Assembly (NCBI RefSeq): GCF_042663225.1
Contig: NZ_JBHTAA010000005.1
Span: 372,001 to 436,000, forward strand
Direction of reading: 5' to 3'
Source of the DNA: Haloferax namakaokahaiae
GTDB taxonomy: Archaea > Halobacteriota > Halobacteria > Halobacteriales > Haloferacaceae
DNA: 64,000 nt
Shown: piece by piece, positions 47,825-56,230 of the stretch
How positions within the stretch are numbered: the stretch's first letter is position 1
Layout of the letters: each line of letters begins with the position of its first letter
Notes under the pieces: generated by a model
Told to the model about the DNA's origin: nothing
What the model saw: only the letters and a program-made list of their open reading frames with translations
Databases searched by the model: none
Made by a program: the position numbers and the translations under genes

Positions 47825-48694
47825 ATGCACGGCCGAGCAACCGCCCTCGGAGCAGGGACCGTCCTCAACGCGCTGGCGACGAAGACGGGGTCTGCGTTCG
47901 CCATCGACGCCGAGACCACCGCGACGGTCGAACTGGACGACTCCGCAGGCGTCAGTGGCCGTATCGACGGCGCACCCGACGCCGACACGCGACTCATCGA
48001 GCGGTGTGTCGAACTGGTCGTCGAGGAGTTCGGCGACGGCGAGGGCGGCACCGTCGAAACCGAGAGCAAGATTCCGATGGCCGCCGGCCTGAAGAGTTCG
48101 AGCGCCGCCGCGAACGCGACGGTCCTCGCTACGTTCGACGCACTCGGCCACTCGGTCGGCCCGACGCCGGACGACGCCATCACCCGCATCGATGCCTGTC
48201 GCCTCGGCGTTCGCGCCGCCCGCGACGTGGGCGTCACTGTGACCGGCGCGTTCGACGACGCCGCCGCCTCCATGCTCGGCGGGGTCGTCATCACCGACAA
48301 CGCCGCAGACGAACTCGTCGTCCGCGACGAACTCTCGTGGGACGTGTTGGTGTGGACGCCGCCGGAGCGCGCCTACAGCGCCGACGCGGACGTCTCCCGG
48401 TGTGCGAACGTCGCGCCGATGGCCGACCTCGTCACGGAAATCGCACTCGACGGCCGCTACGCCGAGGCGATGACCGTCAACGGTCTCGCCTTCTCGGCCG
48501 CCCTCGACTTTCCAACCGACCCCGCCGTCGAAGCGATGCCCATCGCCGACGGCGTCTCACTCTCGGGGACCGGCCCGAGCGTCGTTGCCGTGGGCGACCG
48601 CTCGGACCTCGAAACAGTCCGCGAACTGTGGGACGCCCGCGACGGCGACACCATGCTGACCACTACACGAAACGACGGAGCACGCATTCTATGA
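47825..48694 (+). CDS. aroK: archaeal (GHMP-type) shikimate kinase
   Basis: A 289-residue GHMP-superfamily kinase, the archaeal replacement for bacterial AroK/AroL. The glycine/serine-rich ATP-binding motif is IPMAAGLKSSSAAANATV (about 82-99). A C-terminal motif SLSGTGPSVVAVG is present. It phosphorylates shikimate at O3 on the way to chorismate. The stop codon overlaps the chorismate mutase start (ATGA), so both are one operon. A TATA-like CATAAC lies upstream. Confidence 0.94.
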   Translation: MHGRATALGAGTVLNALATKTGSAFAIDAETTATVELDDSAGVSGRIDGAPDADTRLIERCVELVVEEFGDGEGGTVETESKIPMAAGLKSSSAAANATVLATFDALGHSVGPTPDDAITRIDACRLGVRAARDVGVTVTGAFDDAAASMLGGVVITDNAADELVVRDELSWDVLVWTPPERAYSADADVSRCANVAPMADLVTEIALDGRYAEAMTVNGLAFSAALDFPTDPAVEAMPIADGVSLSGTGPSVVAVGDRSDLETVRELWDARDGDTMLTTTRNDGARIL

Positions 48695-48996
48695 CAGAGA
48701 ACACAGACACCACCGAATCGATTCAGGACATGACGCTCGACGAACTCCGCGAGGAGATCGAGGATATCGACCGCGGCATCGTCGAACTCATCGCCCGCAG
48801 AACGTACGTCGCCGACGCGGTCGCGCAAGTGAAAGCCGAAGAGGGCCTGCCGACGACGGACGAGTCACAAGAAGAGCGCGTGATGGAACGCGCCGGCCAG
48901 AACGCCGACCACTTCGAGGTCGATTCGAATCTCGTGAAGGCGATTTTCCGGTTGCTCATCGAGATAAACAAGGCGGAGCAGAGACAGAGTCGGTAA
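48691..48996 (+). CDS. chorismate mutase (AroQ type)
   Basis: A 101-residue monofunctional AroQ-fold chorismate mutase, all-helical: LDELREEIEDIDRGIVELIARRTYVADAVAQVK in helix 1 with the catalytic arginine/lysine pattern and SQEERVMER and VKAIFRLLIEINKAEQ later. It turns chorismate into prephenate for Phe and Tyr. Coupled to shikimate kinase by a four-base overlap, linking two non-adjacent steps of the aromatic pathway. Confidence 0.94.
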   Translation: MTENTDTTESIQDMTLDELREEIEDIDRGIVELIARRTYVADAVAQVKAEEGLPTTDESQEERVMERAGQNADHFEVDSNLVKAIFRLLIEINKAEQRQSR

Positions 48997-49043
48997 AATC
49001 CGTCGAAAATATTAGTCCGCTGTTGAGACATTGTTCGGCAGAG

Positions 49044-49289
49044 ATGACCGACTCGAAGACGAGAGACCAATCCGACTTTCTCCGTACACTTCAACAGTTG
49101 GGAATCATCGTCGGTATCCCGGTTTGGGCCTTTCTCTGGTTCTGGCCACTGATTGGCCAAGGGTTCACGTCGTACGCTGGAATTGACTACATACTCAAAT
49201 CAGAGGGTGTAGTAGCGAATCTCTTCTTTACAGGCCTCTTCGTCGGACTCGTGGTTGTGGTCTTGATGTATAACGTAGTTCGGCGGTAA
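49044..49289 (+). CDS. small membrane protein, unknown
   Basis: An 81-residue protein with a polar N-terminus (TDSKTRDQSDFLRTLQQ) and two hydrophobic helices (about 19-36 and 56-76), ending in NVVRR. ATG at 49044 follows an AT-rich stretch with AAAATATTA 48 to 38 bases earlier, a plausible promoter. Convergent with vapC. Function unknown. Confidence 0.7.
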   Translation: MTDSKTRDQSDFLRTLQQLGIIVGIPVWAFLWFWPLIGQGFTSYAGIDYILKSEGVVANLFFTGLFVGLVVVVLMYNVVRR

Positions 49290-49303
49290 GTTGAGGGCCA
49301 GAC

Positions 49304-49690
49304 TCACTCCTCGTCGGTGGGCTCTAGTGGAATTCTCGATACGTCGATGTCCTCGTAGTCTCTTTCTGACGAGAGTACGTCCATACCCCGCGTCTCCGCT
49401 GTCGCCGCGTGGAACGCGTCGAACGGTGTCATCCCTTCGTCGTAGTAGTTGACGCCCTTCAGGACGATTTGTTTCTCTTCTTCGTCTCGCACAGGGACGA
49501 GTTCGAGCAAGTTCGCCACGAGCGGAACGAAGTCGAACTCGTAGCGTTCTCGGGCGAGGACCAGTTCGAGATACGAGAATGCCGACGTTTCGACCTCGTA
49601 CTTGTCGAGCGCTTCTTCCGCTGACCCCTGCAACCAATCTGAGTCTTTAGCGAGTGCGAGTAAGAAATCCGTCTCGACGTACACCGTCAT
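49304..49690 (-). CDS. vapC: PIN-domain toxin VapC
   Basis: A 128-residue PIN-domain ribonuclease. Acidic residues expected to bind metal are D8 (VETDFLLALA), E42 (SYLELVL), D91 (TPFDAFHAAT) and D104 or D111 near the C-terminus. VapC toxins cleave tRNA or rRNA. The ATG overlaps the last four bases of the upstream antitoxin gene. It is the only clear toxin-antitoxin pair in the window. Confidence 0.88.
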   Translation of the reverse strand: MTVYVETDFLLALAKDSDWLQGSAEEALDKYEVETSAFSYLELVLARERYEFDFVPLVANLLELVPVRDEEEKQIVLKGVNYYDEGMTPFDAFHAATAETRGMDVLSSERDYEDIDVSRIPLEPTDEE

Positions 49691-49932
49691 CTATCGCTAT
49701 CCTTCTCTCGGGCGTCGGCTTTCGCCTCCGATTCGACGTTTTCTCGAATCTCCTCGATGGACGCATCACGGAGGCCACCTGCTGCTTCACGGACGGCAGC
49801 GAGCGGGTCGTCTGCAACCGGAATGAGTTCGATTCTATCTTCGTACGTCACGATGTGATACTTTTCACCGTACTTCTCCCGCACCTCTTTGGGGATGTAC
49901 AGTCGCCCTTGTCGGTCCGTCTCTGCTGACAT
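49687..49932 (-). CDS. vapB: AbrB/MazE-type antitoxin of the VapBC pair
   Basis: An 81-residue protein with an N-terminal swapped-hairpin (AbrB/SpoVT) DNA-binding domain: DRQGRLYIPKEVREKYG and YHIVTYEDRIELIPV. The C-terminal 30 residues are helical and acidic, suitable for capping the toxin. An upstream in-frame ATG gives a longer version without family support. Antitoxin-first order with four-base overlap is canonical. Confidence 0.87.
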   Translation of the reverse strand: MSAETDRQGRLYIPKEVREKYGEKYHIVTYEDRIELIPVADDPLAAVREAAGGLRDASIEEIRENVESEAKADAREKDSDR

Positions 49933-50098
49933 AAGATGAACTACGATGGCACGAGAAATGAATTTTACCATCAGATGGAGTTTTGTGGTATGGGGGACAC
50001 TTCCACGACATTCCATGCTGAATTTCAGCTTCCTACACAAGGCCGAACAGCGACAGAGTCGGTAGTCGAAGTCTATCCCTTTTGAGGTTCAATCCACC

Positions 50099-51154
50099 CT
50101 ACGGCAGCGGTACCCACGCGGCACTCGGGAAGACACCAGCGAGTGCGAGCACGCCGATAAGGAACGACGTAGCGACGATACTCGCCGCCGGCGGGTCGAG
50201 GTGCGTATCGGCGTGTGCGAAGAAGACACGTTGAGCGAGTTCGCCGAGGAGTCCACCGAGACTCCCGAAGAGTGCCCCGAGCAACAGTGCTTCACTGAGC
50301 GGGAGCGCACTGGCGATGGTCGCGGGCGTCAGCGACCCAAGCGGTGCGTCCACGGCCGCCAAAACGGCGGTACTGGCGGGAAGTGCCATGTGATGCGTGA
50401 CTGGGATGTCGGGGACGCCCGCACAGACGAGGCTCAATACGACGACGCTGATGCCGAACGTGAGAAACGCGCTTCCGGTGAGGTAGGCGACGTAGCCACC
50501 GAGGACGCCGACGACGGCACCGAGCAGGAGGACGTTGGTCCAACGGTACTGGTAGGGGAGCCACGGTTCGACGGGAAGGCCACCGTCGGTCTGAATTACG
50601 TCGCCAGCCTCCGCCGTCTGACGGCGCTCGAAGGGAGACATATCGAGGAGTCGTTTTGGCGTCGTACCGACGAGGCTGTACCCGAATACGGCGCGGTGAG
50701 CGAGCGCCGAACCCACGACTCCTAGTGCGACGGGGTCGAGTGGGAAGGCGAGCGTCGCCGAGAGCGTCGCAATCCAGTAGCCGACGATGCCGAAGACGCC
50801 ACCCATTGCCAATACGTCCGGTTTGCTCCCGAGTCCACGTGTCACTTCTTTTGCCCGGTGGTAGTCGGAGTCGAAGTCGAGATAGCCTCGCTTGGCGGCG
50901 TAGGCGACGGCGGCCGCACCACCGCCGAAGGCGACGTGTGGGCCGAGGACGACGCCGAACGCAATCGACCCGGTGATATCGACGGCGGGAATCGCCGCGT
51001 CGGTCGTCCGTTGGATGAGTGCGTAGAGTTCTCCGACGACGACCATGAGGCCGGCGAGCGTGAACGACGGGAGTGCACCGACCGCGGCACCGAATGCGCC
51101 ACCGGCGAACGCGGCGGCGAGCATCTCCACTGACCAGAGTTCTGCGAATGCCAT
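50099..51154 (-). CDS. polytopic membrane protein of the ars operon, unknown family
   Basis: A 351-residue protein with roughly nine or ten hydrophobic segments and glycine-rich helices (AAAFAGGAFGAAVGALPSF). A central hydrophilic loop lies at about 160-195 (TPKRLLDMSPFERRQ). One cysteine sits in LSLVCAGVPDIPVTHH. It begins eight bases after the arsM stop codon, so belongs to the arsenic operon. It is neither Acr3 nor ArsB by visible motifs. It could export methylated arsenicals or arsenite; that is an inference from context only. I recall an unnamed haloarchaeal DUF for such proteins. Confidence 0.78.
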   Translation of the reverse strand: MAFAELWSVEMLAAAFAGGAFGAAVGALPSFTLAGLMVVVGELYALIQRTTDAAIPAVDITGSIAFGVVLGPHVAFGGGAAAVAYAAKRGYLDFDSDYHRAKEVTRGLGSKPDVLAMGGVFGIVGYWIATLSATLAFPLDPVALGVVGSALAHRAVFGYSLVGTTPKRLLDMSPFERRQTAEAGDVIQTDGGLPVEPWLPYQYRWTNVLLLGAVVGVLGGYVAYLTGSAFLTFGISVVVLSLVCAGVPDIPVTHHMALPASTAVLAAVDAPLGSLTPATIASALPLSEALLLGALFGSLGGLLGELAQRVFFAHADTHLDPPAASIVATSFLIGVLALAGVFPSAAWVPLP

Positions 51155-51162
51155 TCGGCCGA

Positions 51163-51993
51163 TTACTCACCCTGTGCCGGCTTGGTCGCCGAAATCGTCG
51201 CCGACACGATGTACTCGTCGAGCGCGACGCTGTCGTCCCACTCTCGGATGAACTCGCGGCTCTCGTCTTTCGGCGTGATTTCGACATCGACGAACCCGGC
51301 AGCAGAGAGCATCGCTCGGAGTTCATCGACGGTCGATGCGCCGCCGACGCAGGCGGACACCGACTCGGGGTCTGAGCGAACCTCAGCCGGGAGCGGTGCG
51401 GTCATCACGACATCTGAGACGGCCACGCGCCCGCCCGGTTTGAGTGCCCGGAACGCCTCACGGAAGACCTGCGGTTTGTCCGGAGAGAGGTTGATGACGC
51501 AGTTCGAGATGACCACGTCAACCGTCTCGTCCGAGACGGGGAGGTGCTCGATTTCGCCGAGGCGGAACTCGACGTTCGTGGCCTCGTTCTTCGAGATGTT
51601 CTCTCGCGCCTTCTCGACCATCTCGGGCGTCATATCGACGCCCAGTACGCGCCCCGATTCGCCGACTTCCCGGGCGGCGAGGAAACAGTCGAAGCCCGCT
51701 CCGGACCCGAGGTCGAGCACGGTTTCGCCCGCTTCGAGCGATGCGAGCACCGTTGGATTTCCACACCCGAGTCCCAAGTCTGCACCCTCCGCGACGGCGT
51801 GCTGGTCGGCGTCGTCGTAACCGAGTTTTTCGGACCCGCCGGTCGAAGTGCTGTCACCGCAGCACCCACCCGTGTCGGAACAGCAGTCTTCGCTCTCGTG
51901 GTCGTCGGCGGTTGCGATTCGAGCGTACCGGTTTCGAACGGCCCGTCGTTGTGCGGCGGCGGTGCGCTCGGTAGACTGTGCTCCGTCACTCAT
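51163..51993 (-). CDS. arsM: arsenite S-adenosylmethionine methyltransferase ArsM
   Basis: A 276-residue ArsM. SAM motif I is VLDLGSGAGFDCFLAA. The three active-site cysteines are C77 (LGCGNP), C165 (ISNCVINL) and C215 (SACVGGAS), all present, and a further CC...CC cluster at 37-38 and 44-45 (EDCCSDTGGCCG) may bind arsenic first. It methylates As(III) to volatile or excreted methylarsenicals. The ATG lies inside the arsenate reductase gene (eight-base overlap). Confidence 0.94.
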   Translation of the reverse strand: MSDGAQSTERTAAAQRRAVRNRYARIATADDHESEDCCSDTGGCCGDSTSTGGSEKLGYDDADQHAVAEGADLGLGCGNPTVLASLEAGETVLDLGSGAGFDCFLAAREVGESGRVLGVDMTPEMVEKARENISKNEATNVEFRLGEIEHLPVSDETVDVVISNCVINLSPDKPQVFREAFRALKPGGRVAVSDVVMTAPLPAEVRSDPESVSACVGGASTVDELRAMLSAAGFVDVEITPKDESREFIREWDDSVALDEYIVSATISATKPAQGE

Positions 51994-52426
51994 CGCTTGC
52001 TCCCTCGATTTCGTCGAACAGCGCGACGACTCGGTCTTCGATTTCCGCGCGTATCTCGCGGACTCCCTTCAGGTCTCGTCCGTCGGGGTCGTCGAGCGCC
52101 CAATCGCGGACGTCCACGCCCGCGGAGGTGTCGAGTTGGAGCGTCGAACACCCCATCGTGGCGACGTAGTCGCACGATTCCAACTCCTCGGTCGATATCT
52201 CTCGTGGCACGCGGTCCGAGAGGTCGAAGCCCTCCTCGGACATCACCTCGACGACCACGTCGTGAACGTGATCTGCGGGGTGTGTCCCGCCGGTCGAAAT
52301 CTCGATTCGGTCTTCGAGTCCACGTCGCTCACGCTCGCGCTCGGCGAACGCCGCGGACATCTGACTCCGCCCCGCGTTTTGTACGCAGACGAACGCCACT
52401 CGGACTGTCTCTGAATTGTCGCTCAT
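51986..52426 (-). CDS. arsC: LMW-protein-tyrosine-phosphatase-type arsenate reductase
   Basis: A 146-residue low-molecular-weight phosphatase/arsenate reductase. The P-loop CVQNAGR begins at C14 (CX5R, R20), and the catalytic aspartate is in DWALDDPDGRD. Additional cysteines (C104 and C111 region: ESCDYVATMGC) could form the reductase disulfide relay. A Shine-Dalgarno-like GGAGGAG precedes the ATG, unlike the leaderless genes elsewhere. First gene of the three-gene ars operon. Confidence 0.9.
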   Translation of the reverse strand: MSDNSETVRVAFVCVQNAGRSQMSAAFAERERERRGLEDRIEISTGGTHPADHVHDVVVEVMSEEGFDLSDRVPREISTEELESCDYVATMGCSTLQLDTSAGVDVRDWALDDPDGRDLKGVREIRAEIEDRVVALFDEIEGASDE

Positions 52427-52446
52427 TTGGTGTCTCCTCCTGTGGT

Positions 52447-52485
52447 GGCACGTCCCGACGATGTGCCCGCGACACGGGACGTGCC
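52447..52485 (-). other. stem-loop in the ars operon leader
   Basis: An 11-bp perfect inverted repeat, GGCACGTCCCG and CGGGACGTGCC, separated by 17 bases, lies 20 to 60 bases upstream of the arsC start and downstream of the palindrome at 52536. In RNA it would form a stable hairpin in the 5' leader. Regulatory meaning is inferred. Confidence 0.5.
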
Positions 52486-52535
52486 GATTTCGGCTGTTTC
52501 GGACCGCGGTGTCGGACCTGCTCTACTACCTCATC

Positions 52536-52557
52536 TGAGTAGTTGAGCAACTGCTCA
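52536..52557. promoter_or_regulatory. palindromic candidate operator of the ars operon
   Basis: A 22-base imperfect palindrome, TGAGTAGTTGAGCAACTGCTC plus A, matching its reverse complement at 18 of 22 positions, about 110 bases upstream of arsC. It has the size and symmetry of an ArsR-type operator. No arsR gene is in the window, so the binding protein must be elsewhere. Confidence 0.5.
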
Positions 52558-52702
52558 CATAGTTGTTTCGAGTGTCCTAGAATCTCTCCTCAGTGATTCT
52601 ATCATTGTCACTGTGGGCCACAATGAGGCGCAATTCTGTTTGTACAGAGGCTCTCGATGAGGCAGAATTGGGTTTTATCCTCTCGGCACACAAGTTGTCT
52701 CT

Positions 52703-53185
52703 GTGACATCAGTGCGACCCCACATCTCTGTTCTTCTCGCCCTTCTTGTTCTCCTCGCGGCCGGTTCACTCCTCGTCGCGGACTCTCCCTACGACCCCAA
52801 TATCGTGAGTGAACAGGCTCCCTTCGCACCCGAACGACCGGATACGCTCGACAGCAAGACTGTCACGACGTACCTCGTTGACTACGAGGAGAGGCGTCTC
52901 AGAAACGACCTCGTTCGGTCACGCGACTACACGCTCGACCGGGGTGACGACGTGGTAGCGAAGTGTACATCAGTCACGATGAACCAGACCGACACCGACC
53001 GATTTCGGATTAGACTTCGATGCCACGGCGAAATTGCGGATACGTATCGGCTCATTCAACCGACCAAATTCACGTACACAGTCACGTACTCGGTGACCGA
53101 GAAGACGACGAGTCAACTCGCTATCGAGAGGTTCCCGTACCCGCAACGAGACCACATGCGTGAGAAACCGTGGGCTAGCGAATAG
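52703..53185 (+). CDS. secreted or membrane-anchored hypothetical protein
   Basis: A 160-residue protein with GTG start. An N-terminal hydrophobic segment (about 8-26, VLLALLVLLAAGSLLVAD) looks like a signal anchor, followed by a polar domain with two cysteines (KCTSVTM and LRCHGE) that could pair outside the cell. A second GTG three codons later is an alternative start. No family was recognised. Divergent from the ars operon. Confidence 0.6.
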   Translation: MTSVRPHISVLLALLVLLAAGSLLVADSPYDPNIVSEQAPFAPERPDTLDSKTVTTYLVDYEERRLRNDLVRSRDYTLDRGDDVVAKCTSVTMNQTDTDRFRIRLRCHGEIADTYRLIQPTKFTYTVTYSVTEKTTSQLAIERFPYPQRDHMREKPWASE

Positions 53186-53234
53186 GTGGTCCGGGCGGCG
53201 GAGATATTAATGCAAAGTAGCAGCCACCAGAACC

Positions 53235-53702
53235 ATGCAACTCGTCGAGGCGACCGAGGACGACATCCCCGTCCTCATCGACTACTGGTACTCGCTCGCC
53301 ACCGACATGGAACAGTACGGCGAGACGAACGAAGTCGCGTACGACGGCGTCGATGAAGTCGCAGAGGACGGATTTCACGAGCATTTCGAAGACGAGAACA
53401 TCACCGACTACCTCGTCGAAGACGACGGCGAGACAGTGGGGTTCGTCACGCTTCGAATCGGCACGCATCCGTCGCGGACCTACGAGAGATACACGCACAT
53501 CGTCAATCTGTTCGTCGAAGCGGAGTACCGGAGTCAGGGCTACGGGTCGGAAGTCGTCGAACGAGTCAAAGAACTCGCGCAGGCGAACGACTGCGACCAT
53601 CTCAAAGTCTCCTGCGAGTGGCACAACGACGGCGCGCGACGGTTCTACGAAGACACGGGCTTCGAAGAGAAGCAAGTGACCTTCGTACAGACGCTGGAGT
53701 AG
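53235..53702 (+). CDS. GNAT family N-acetyltransferase
   Basis: A 155-residue GNAT. The acetyl-CoA pyrophosphate-binding loop reads EAEYRSQGYGSEVVERV, preceded by YTHIVNLFVE, and later GARRFYEDTGFEEKQV. Full-length single domain. Acceptor is unknown; amino-group donors such as protein N-termini or small amines are possible. Confidence 0.88.
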   Translation: MQLVEATEDDIPVLIDYWYSLATDMEQYGETNEVAYDGVDEVAEDGFHEHFEDENITDYLVEDDGETVGFVTLRIGTHPSRTYERYTHIVNLFVEAEYRSQGYGSEVVERVKELAQANDCDHLKVSCEWHNDGARRFYEDTGFEEKQVTFVQTLE

Positions 53703-53716
53703 GGCACTCCAATTGA

Positions 53717-53890
53717 TTACGAAACCCGGGAGACGAACTCGTAGAAGACCAACCCAAAGGTCACGCCGACAGCGACGAAGACGCCGAGTGCCAACCCACC
53801 GACGACCGACCCTTCTCGGAGGACGCCGACGGCGATTCCGAGTATCAGTGCGGCGAGGACGTAGCGCGCGGCACGGCCGACATCGCTCAC
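53717..53890 (-). CDS. 57-residue two-helix membrane protein
   Basis: A GTG-started ORF encoding VGRAARYVLAALILGIAVG, a short GSVVGG turn, a second helix LGVFVAVGVTFGLVFY, and EFVSRVS. It fills the gap between the convergent GNAT gene and the downstream minus-strand GNAT. Codon use fits coding DNA, and no other start is available in frame. Function unknown. Confidence 0.62.
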   Translation of the reverse strand: MSDVGRAARYVLAALILGIAVGVLREGSVVGGLALGVFVAVGVTFGLVFYEFVSRVS

Positions 53891-53958
53891 GTTCGGTCAC
53901 CCATGGCTGATTTGACGACGAGCGGCCTCTTCACTGCGTGGGCTGTCACGTCTCGGCC

Positions 53959-54579
53959 CTACCGAGTGACCCGAATCGTCGCCAGTTCGTCGTCGGTGAC
54001 GTGCTCGCGCCACTGGTCCTGGAGGAGCGTGTAGACCACGAGGTCGCGGGGGCCGCCGAAGTCACTCGGCGGGAGTTCGTTTCTGAGCAGGCCATCTTTC
54101 TGGCCGCCGTAGGCGTCGATGTACTTCTCGATAGCACGTCTCGACTGTTCGTTGTCGGGTTCGTGGCCGACGCTCACGAGGTCGAGGTCGAGGAGTTCGA
54201 ACGCGACGTAGCACATCGCACCGGCGCGCTCTGTCGAGTAACCTTCTCCCCAAAACGGTTCTCGGACCCACGTCCCGAACGACACCTTGTGCTTGTCCCA
54301 CTCGAACCAGAGTTCCGCGACGCCGACGAACTCGTCGTCTGCTGTTCGTCGCATGGCGTAGGTCGCACGGTCGGCGGAGTCCCACGTCTTGCGACTCTCC
54401 GCGAGGTCGTCGGCGGTCTCCTTCGGCGTCGAATGCGTCTCGTCGCCGAGTGCGCGCATCACGGCGTCCATCTCCCCTGTGCGATGGTACTCGTAGAGGT
54501 CGAGCGCGTCGATGGATTCGTGGAGCGGTTCGTATCGGAGGCGGCCGCTTTCGATTGTCGTGGGGAAGAGCGAGGACAT
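53959..54579 (-). CDS. RimJ/RimL-like GNAT acetyltransferase
   Basis: A 206-residue GNAT of the RimJ/RimL type: GRLRYEPLHESIDALDLYEY at the start, VGVAELWFEWDKHKVSFG, the CoA loop WGEGYSTERAGAMCYVAF and VSVGHEPDNEQSRRAIEKY. It is likely to acetylate a protein N-terminus or a small amine. The same Pfam group as many haloarchaeal antibiotic/ribosomal acetyltransferases. Confidence 0.88.
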   Translation of the reverse strand: MSSLFPTTIESGRLRYEPLHESIDALDLYEYHRTGEMDAVMRALGDETHSTPKETADDLAESRKTWDSADRATYAMRRTADDEFVGVAELWFEWDKHKVSFGTWVREPFWGEGYSTERAGAMCYVAFELLDLDLVSVGHEPDNEQSRRAIEKYIDAYGGQKDGLLRNELPPSDFGGPRDLVVYTLLQDQWREHVTDDELATIRVTR

Positions 54580-54734
54580 GATGACTGACGAAGTGGCAGT
54601 TGATTCGCGTCAGGTGTGAAATCTACTTTGATTCCGAGACCAACGCTGGCAGGTCACGAATTGGTTCGGGTGGTGACGGGCCTACCGCCTACCTCATTTC
54701 TCTCTGAGTCGATAGTTCAATTGGAGGAGACGAA

Positions 54735-55451
54735 ATGAACGAACACGATGCAGACCTGCGTAGATGGCCACACTCCCGGCGAGCGTTCTTACGGAGTGTT
54801 GGTGTCGCGGTCGGGGGCATTGGGCTGACGAGTGGGACTGCCGTCGGTCAGAGCGAACGACCGCCGGACCAGTTCACGTTGGACATCGACAATCGATACT
54901 TTCCGCTCCCCGTCGGGCGACGACTGCTACTCGAAGGGGACGAGGAGGGAGTGACGGTCAAACTTCGGGTGACCGTCCTCGACGAGACCGAGAATCTCGG
55001 TGACGTGACGACGAGAGTGGTCGAAGAGCGCGAGTGGGAAGATGGAGCGTTACTCGAAGTGTCTCGAAACTACTTCGCACAATCGACGGAAGGTGACGTT
55101 TGGTACTTCGGCGAGGCAGTTGACATCTACGAGGACGGAGCAGTCGTGTCGAACGAGGGGTCGTGGCGAGCGTACGAAGACGGGAACGAGCCCGGGGTGT
55201 TCATGCCCGCGACTCCAGAGGTTGGGATGCTCTATCGGCAAGAGCGAGCACCGGGAGTCGCCGAGGACAAGGTCCTGATACTCGGACTCGACGAGACCGT
55301 CGAGGTGCCCGCGGGGACGTTCGAGAACACGCTCCGAACGTACGATTGGAACCCGCTCGAACCGGGGACGCCGGGGGACGTCAAGGTCTACGCGCCCTCG
55401 GTGGGAATCATCGTCGATGGGGCGGTCGAATTAGTCGAGTTTGTCGAATAG
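54735..55451 (+). CDS. Tat-exported hypothetical protein
   Basis: A 238-residue protein with a twin-arginine signal: SRRAFLRSVGVAVGGIGLTS (R15 and R16), then a hydrophobic stretch and AVGQSE as the likely cleavage region. The mature part is beta-rich and acidic with LPVGRRLLLEGDEEG and EVPAGTFENTLRTYDW. No enzyme motif is seen. The Tat route is the main export path in haloarchaea. Function unknown. Confidence 0.8.
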   Translation: MNEHDADLRRWPHSRRAFLRSVGVAVGGIGLTSGTAVGQSERPPDQFTLDIDNRYFPLPVGRRLLLEGDEEGVTVKLRVTVLDETENLGDVTTRVVEEREWEDGALLEVSRNYFAQSTEGDVWYFGEAVDIYEDGAVVSNEGSWRAYEDGNEPGVFMPATPEVGMLYRQERAPGVAEDKVLILGLDETVEVPAGTFENTLRTYDWNPLEPGTPGDVKVYAPSVGIIVDGAVELVEFVE

Positions 55452-55521
55452 TCCCACCTCACGAACACCCACCTTAGTCAGCCGACATTTCCATACTGGT
55501 AGAGAACAATACATGGGTGGG

Positions 55522-55950
55522 ATGCCTACAAAGCAAGCCGAAACGAAATGGCACGGTGGTACAGACGGAAGCGGCGACTTCGAAACCGAGAGCGGCGAAA
55601 TCTCGGGGACGCTCAGGTTCCCGACGCGCTTCGAAGACGAACCCGGAACGAACCCGGAGGAACTCATCGGTGCGGCCCACTCCGGTTGTTTCTGTATGCA
55701 ACTGACCGCACTCCTCGAAAACGAGGGGTACGATGCGAACGAACTGCACACCGTCGCCGACGTGCACCTTCGCCCCGCCGACGGTGGAGGATACGAGATT
55801 CCGCAAATCGACCTCACGCTGGAAGCCGACGTTCCCGACATCGACGAAGCGACGTTCATGGACATCGCCAACAATGCCAAGGAGACCTGTCCGGTCTCGA
55901 AGGCGCTCGCAGGCCCGGAAATCACGCTCGACGCGTCGCTGGCGAAGTAA
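55522..55950 (+). CDS. osmC: OsmC/Ohr family peroxiredoxin-like protein
   Basis: A 142-residue OsmC-type protein. It has an N-terminal strand ETKWHGG, EELIGAAHSGCFCMQLTAL with C56 and C58, and NNAKETCPVSKAL with C123, the resolving cysteine. It reduces organic hydroperoxides with dihydrolipoyl or other thiols. A start at 55513 adds three residues. A T5 tract follows the gene. Confidence 0.92.
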   Translation: MPTKQAETKWHGGTDGSGDFETESGEISGTLRFPTRFEDEPGTNPEELIGAAHSGCFCMQLTALLENEGYDANELHTVADVHLRPADGGGYEIPQIDLTLEADVPDIDEATFMDIANNAKETCPVSKALAGPEITLDASLAK

Positions 55951-55968
55951 GCGCGCGACACTCGATTA

Positions 55969-55973
55969 TTTTT
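55969..55973 (+). terminator. oligo-T putative terminator after osmC
   Basis: TTTTT, preceded by TTA, lies 18 bases after the osmC stop codon within an otherwise GC-rich stretch. Confidence 0.4.
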
Positions 55974-56230
55974 GACCGGCCGACGGTTCGAGACGGTGCA
56001 CCTCGCCGACAATGTCGCACACACCGTACGATTCGAGTATCGGACTGGTTCGGGAATCGGCGACAGAATGAACCGTTTCGGTAGAGTACAACTAGCGAAG
56101 GAGGAGCGAGTCTACTCTCCGCACGGAAAGGAGCGAGTACGCGCGTTCGTCGCTCAGTCGTTCGACACACAATCGAGCCACGCGCGATGGTTCGGACGCC
56201 TTCTTTCGGCGAAGAAGCCGAGTGAAAATC

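Noticed and set aside
49933..50040. N-terminal extension of the VapB antitoxin
   Set aside because: The 36 extra codons include AT-rich promoter DNA and show no AbrB-family sequence; the ATG at 49932 fits the family start.
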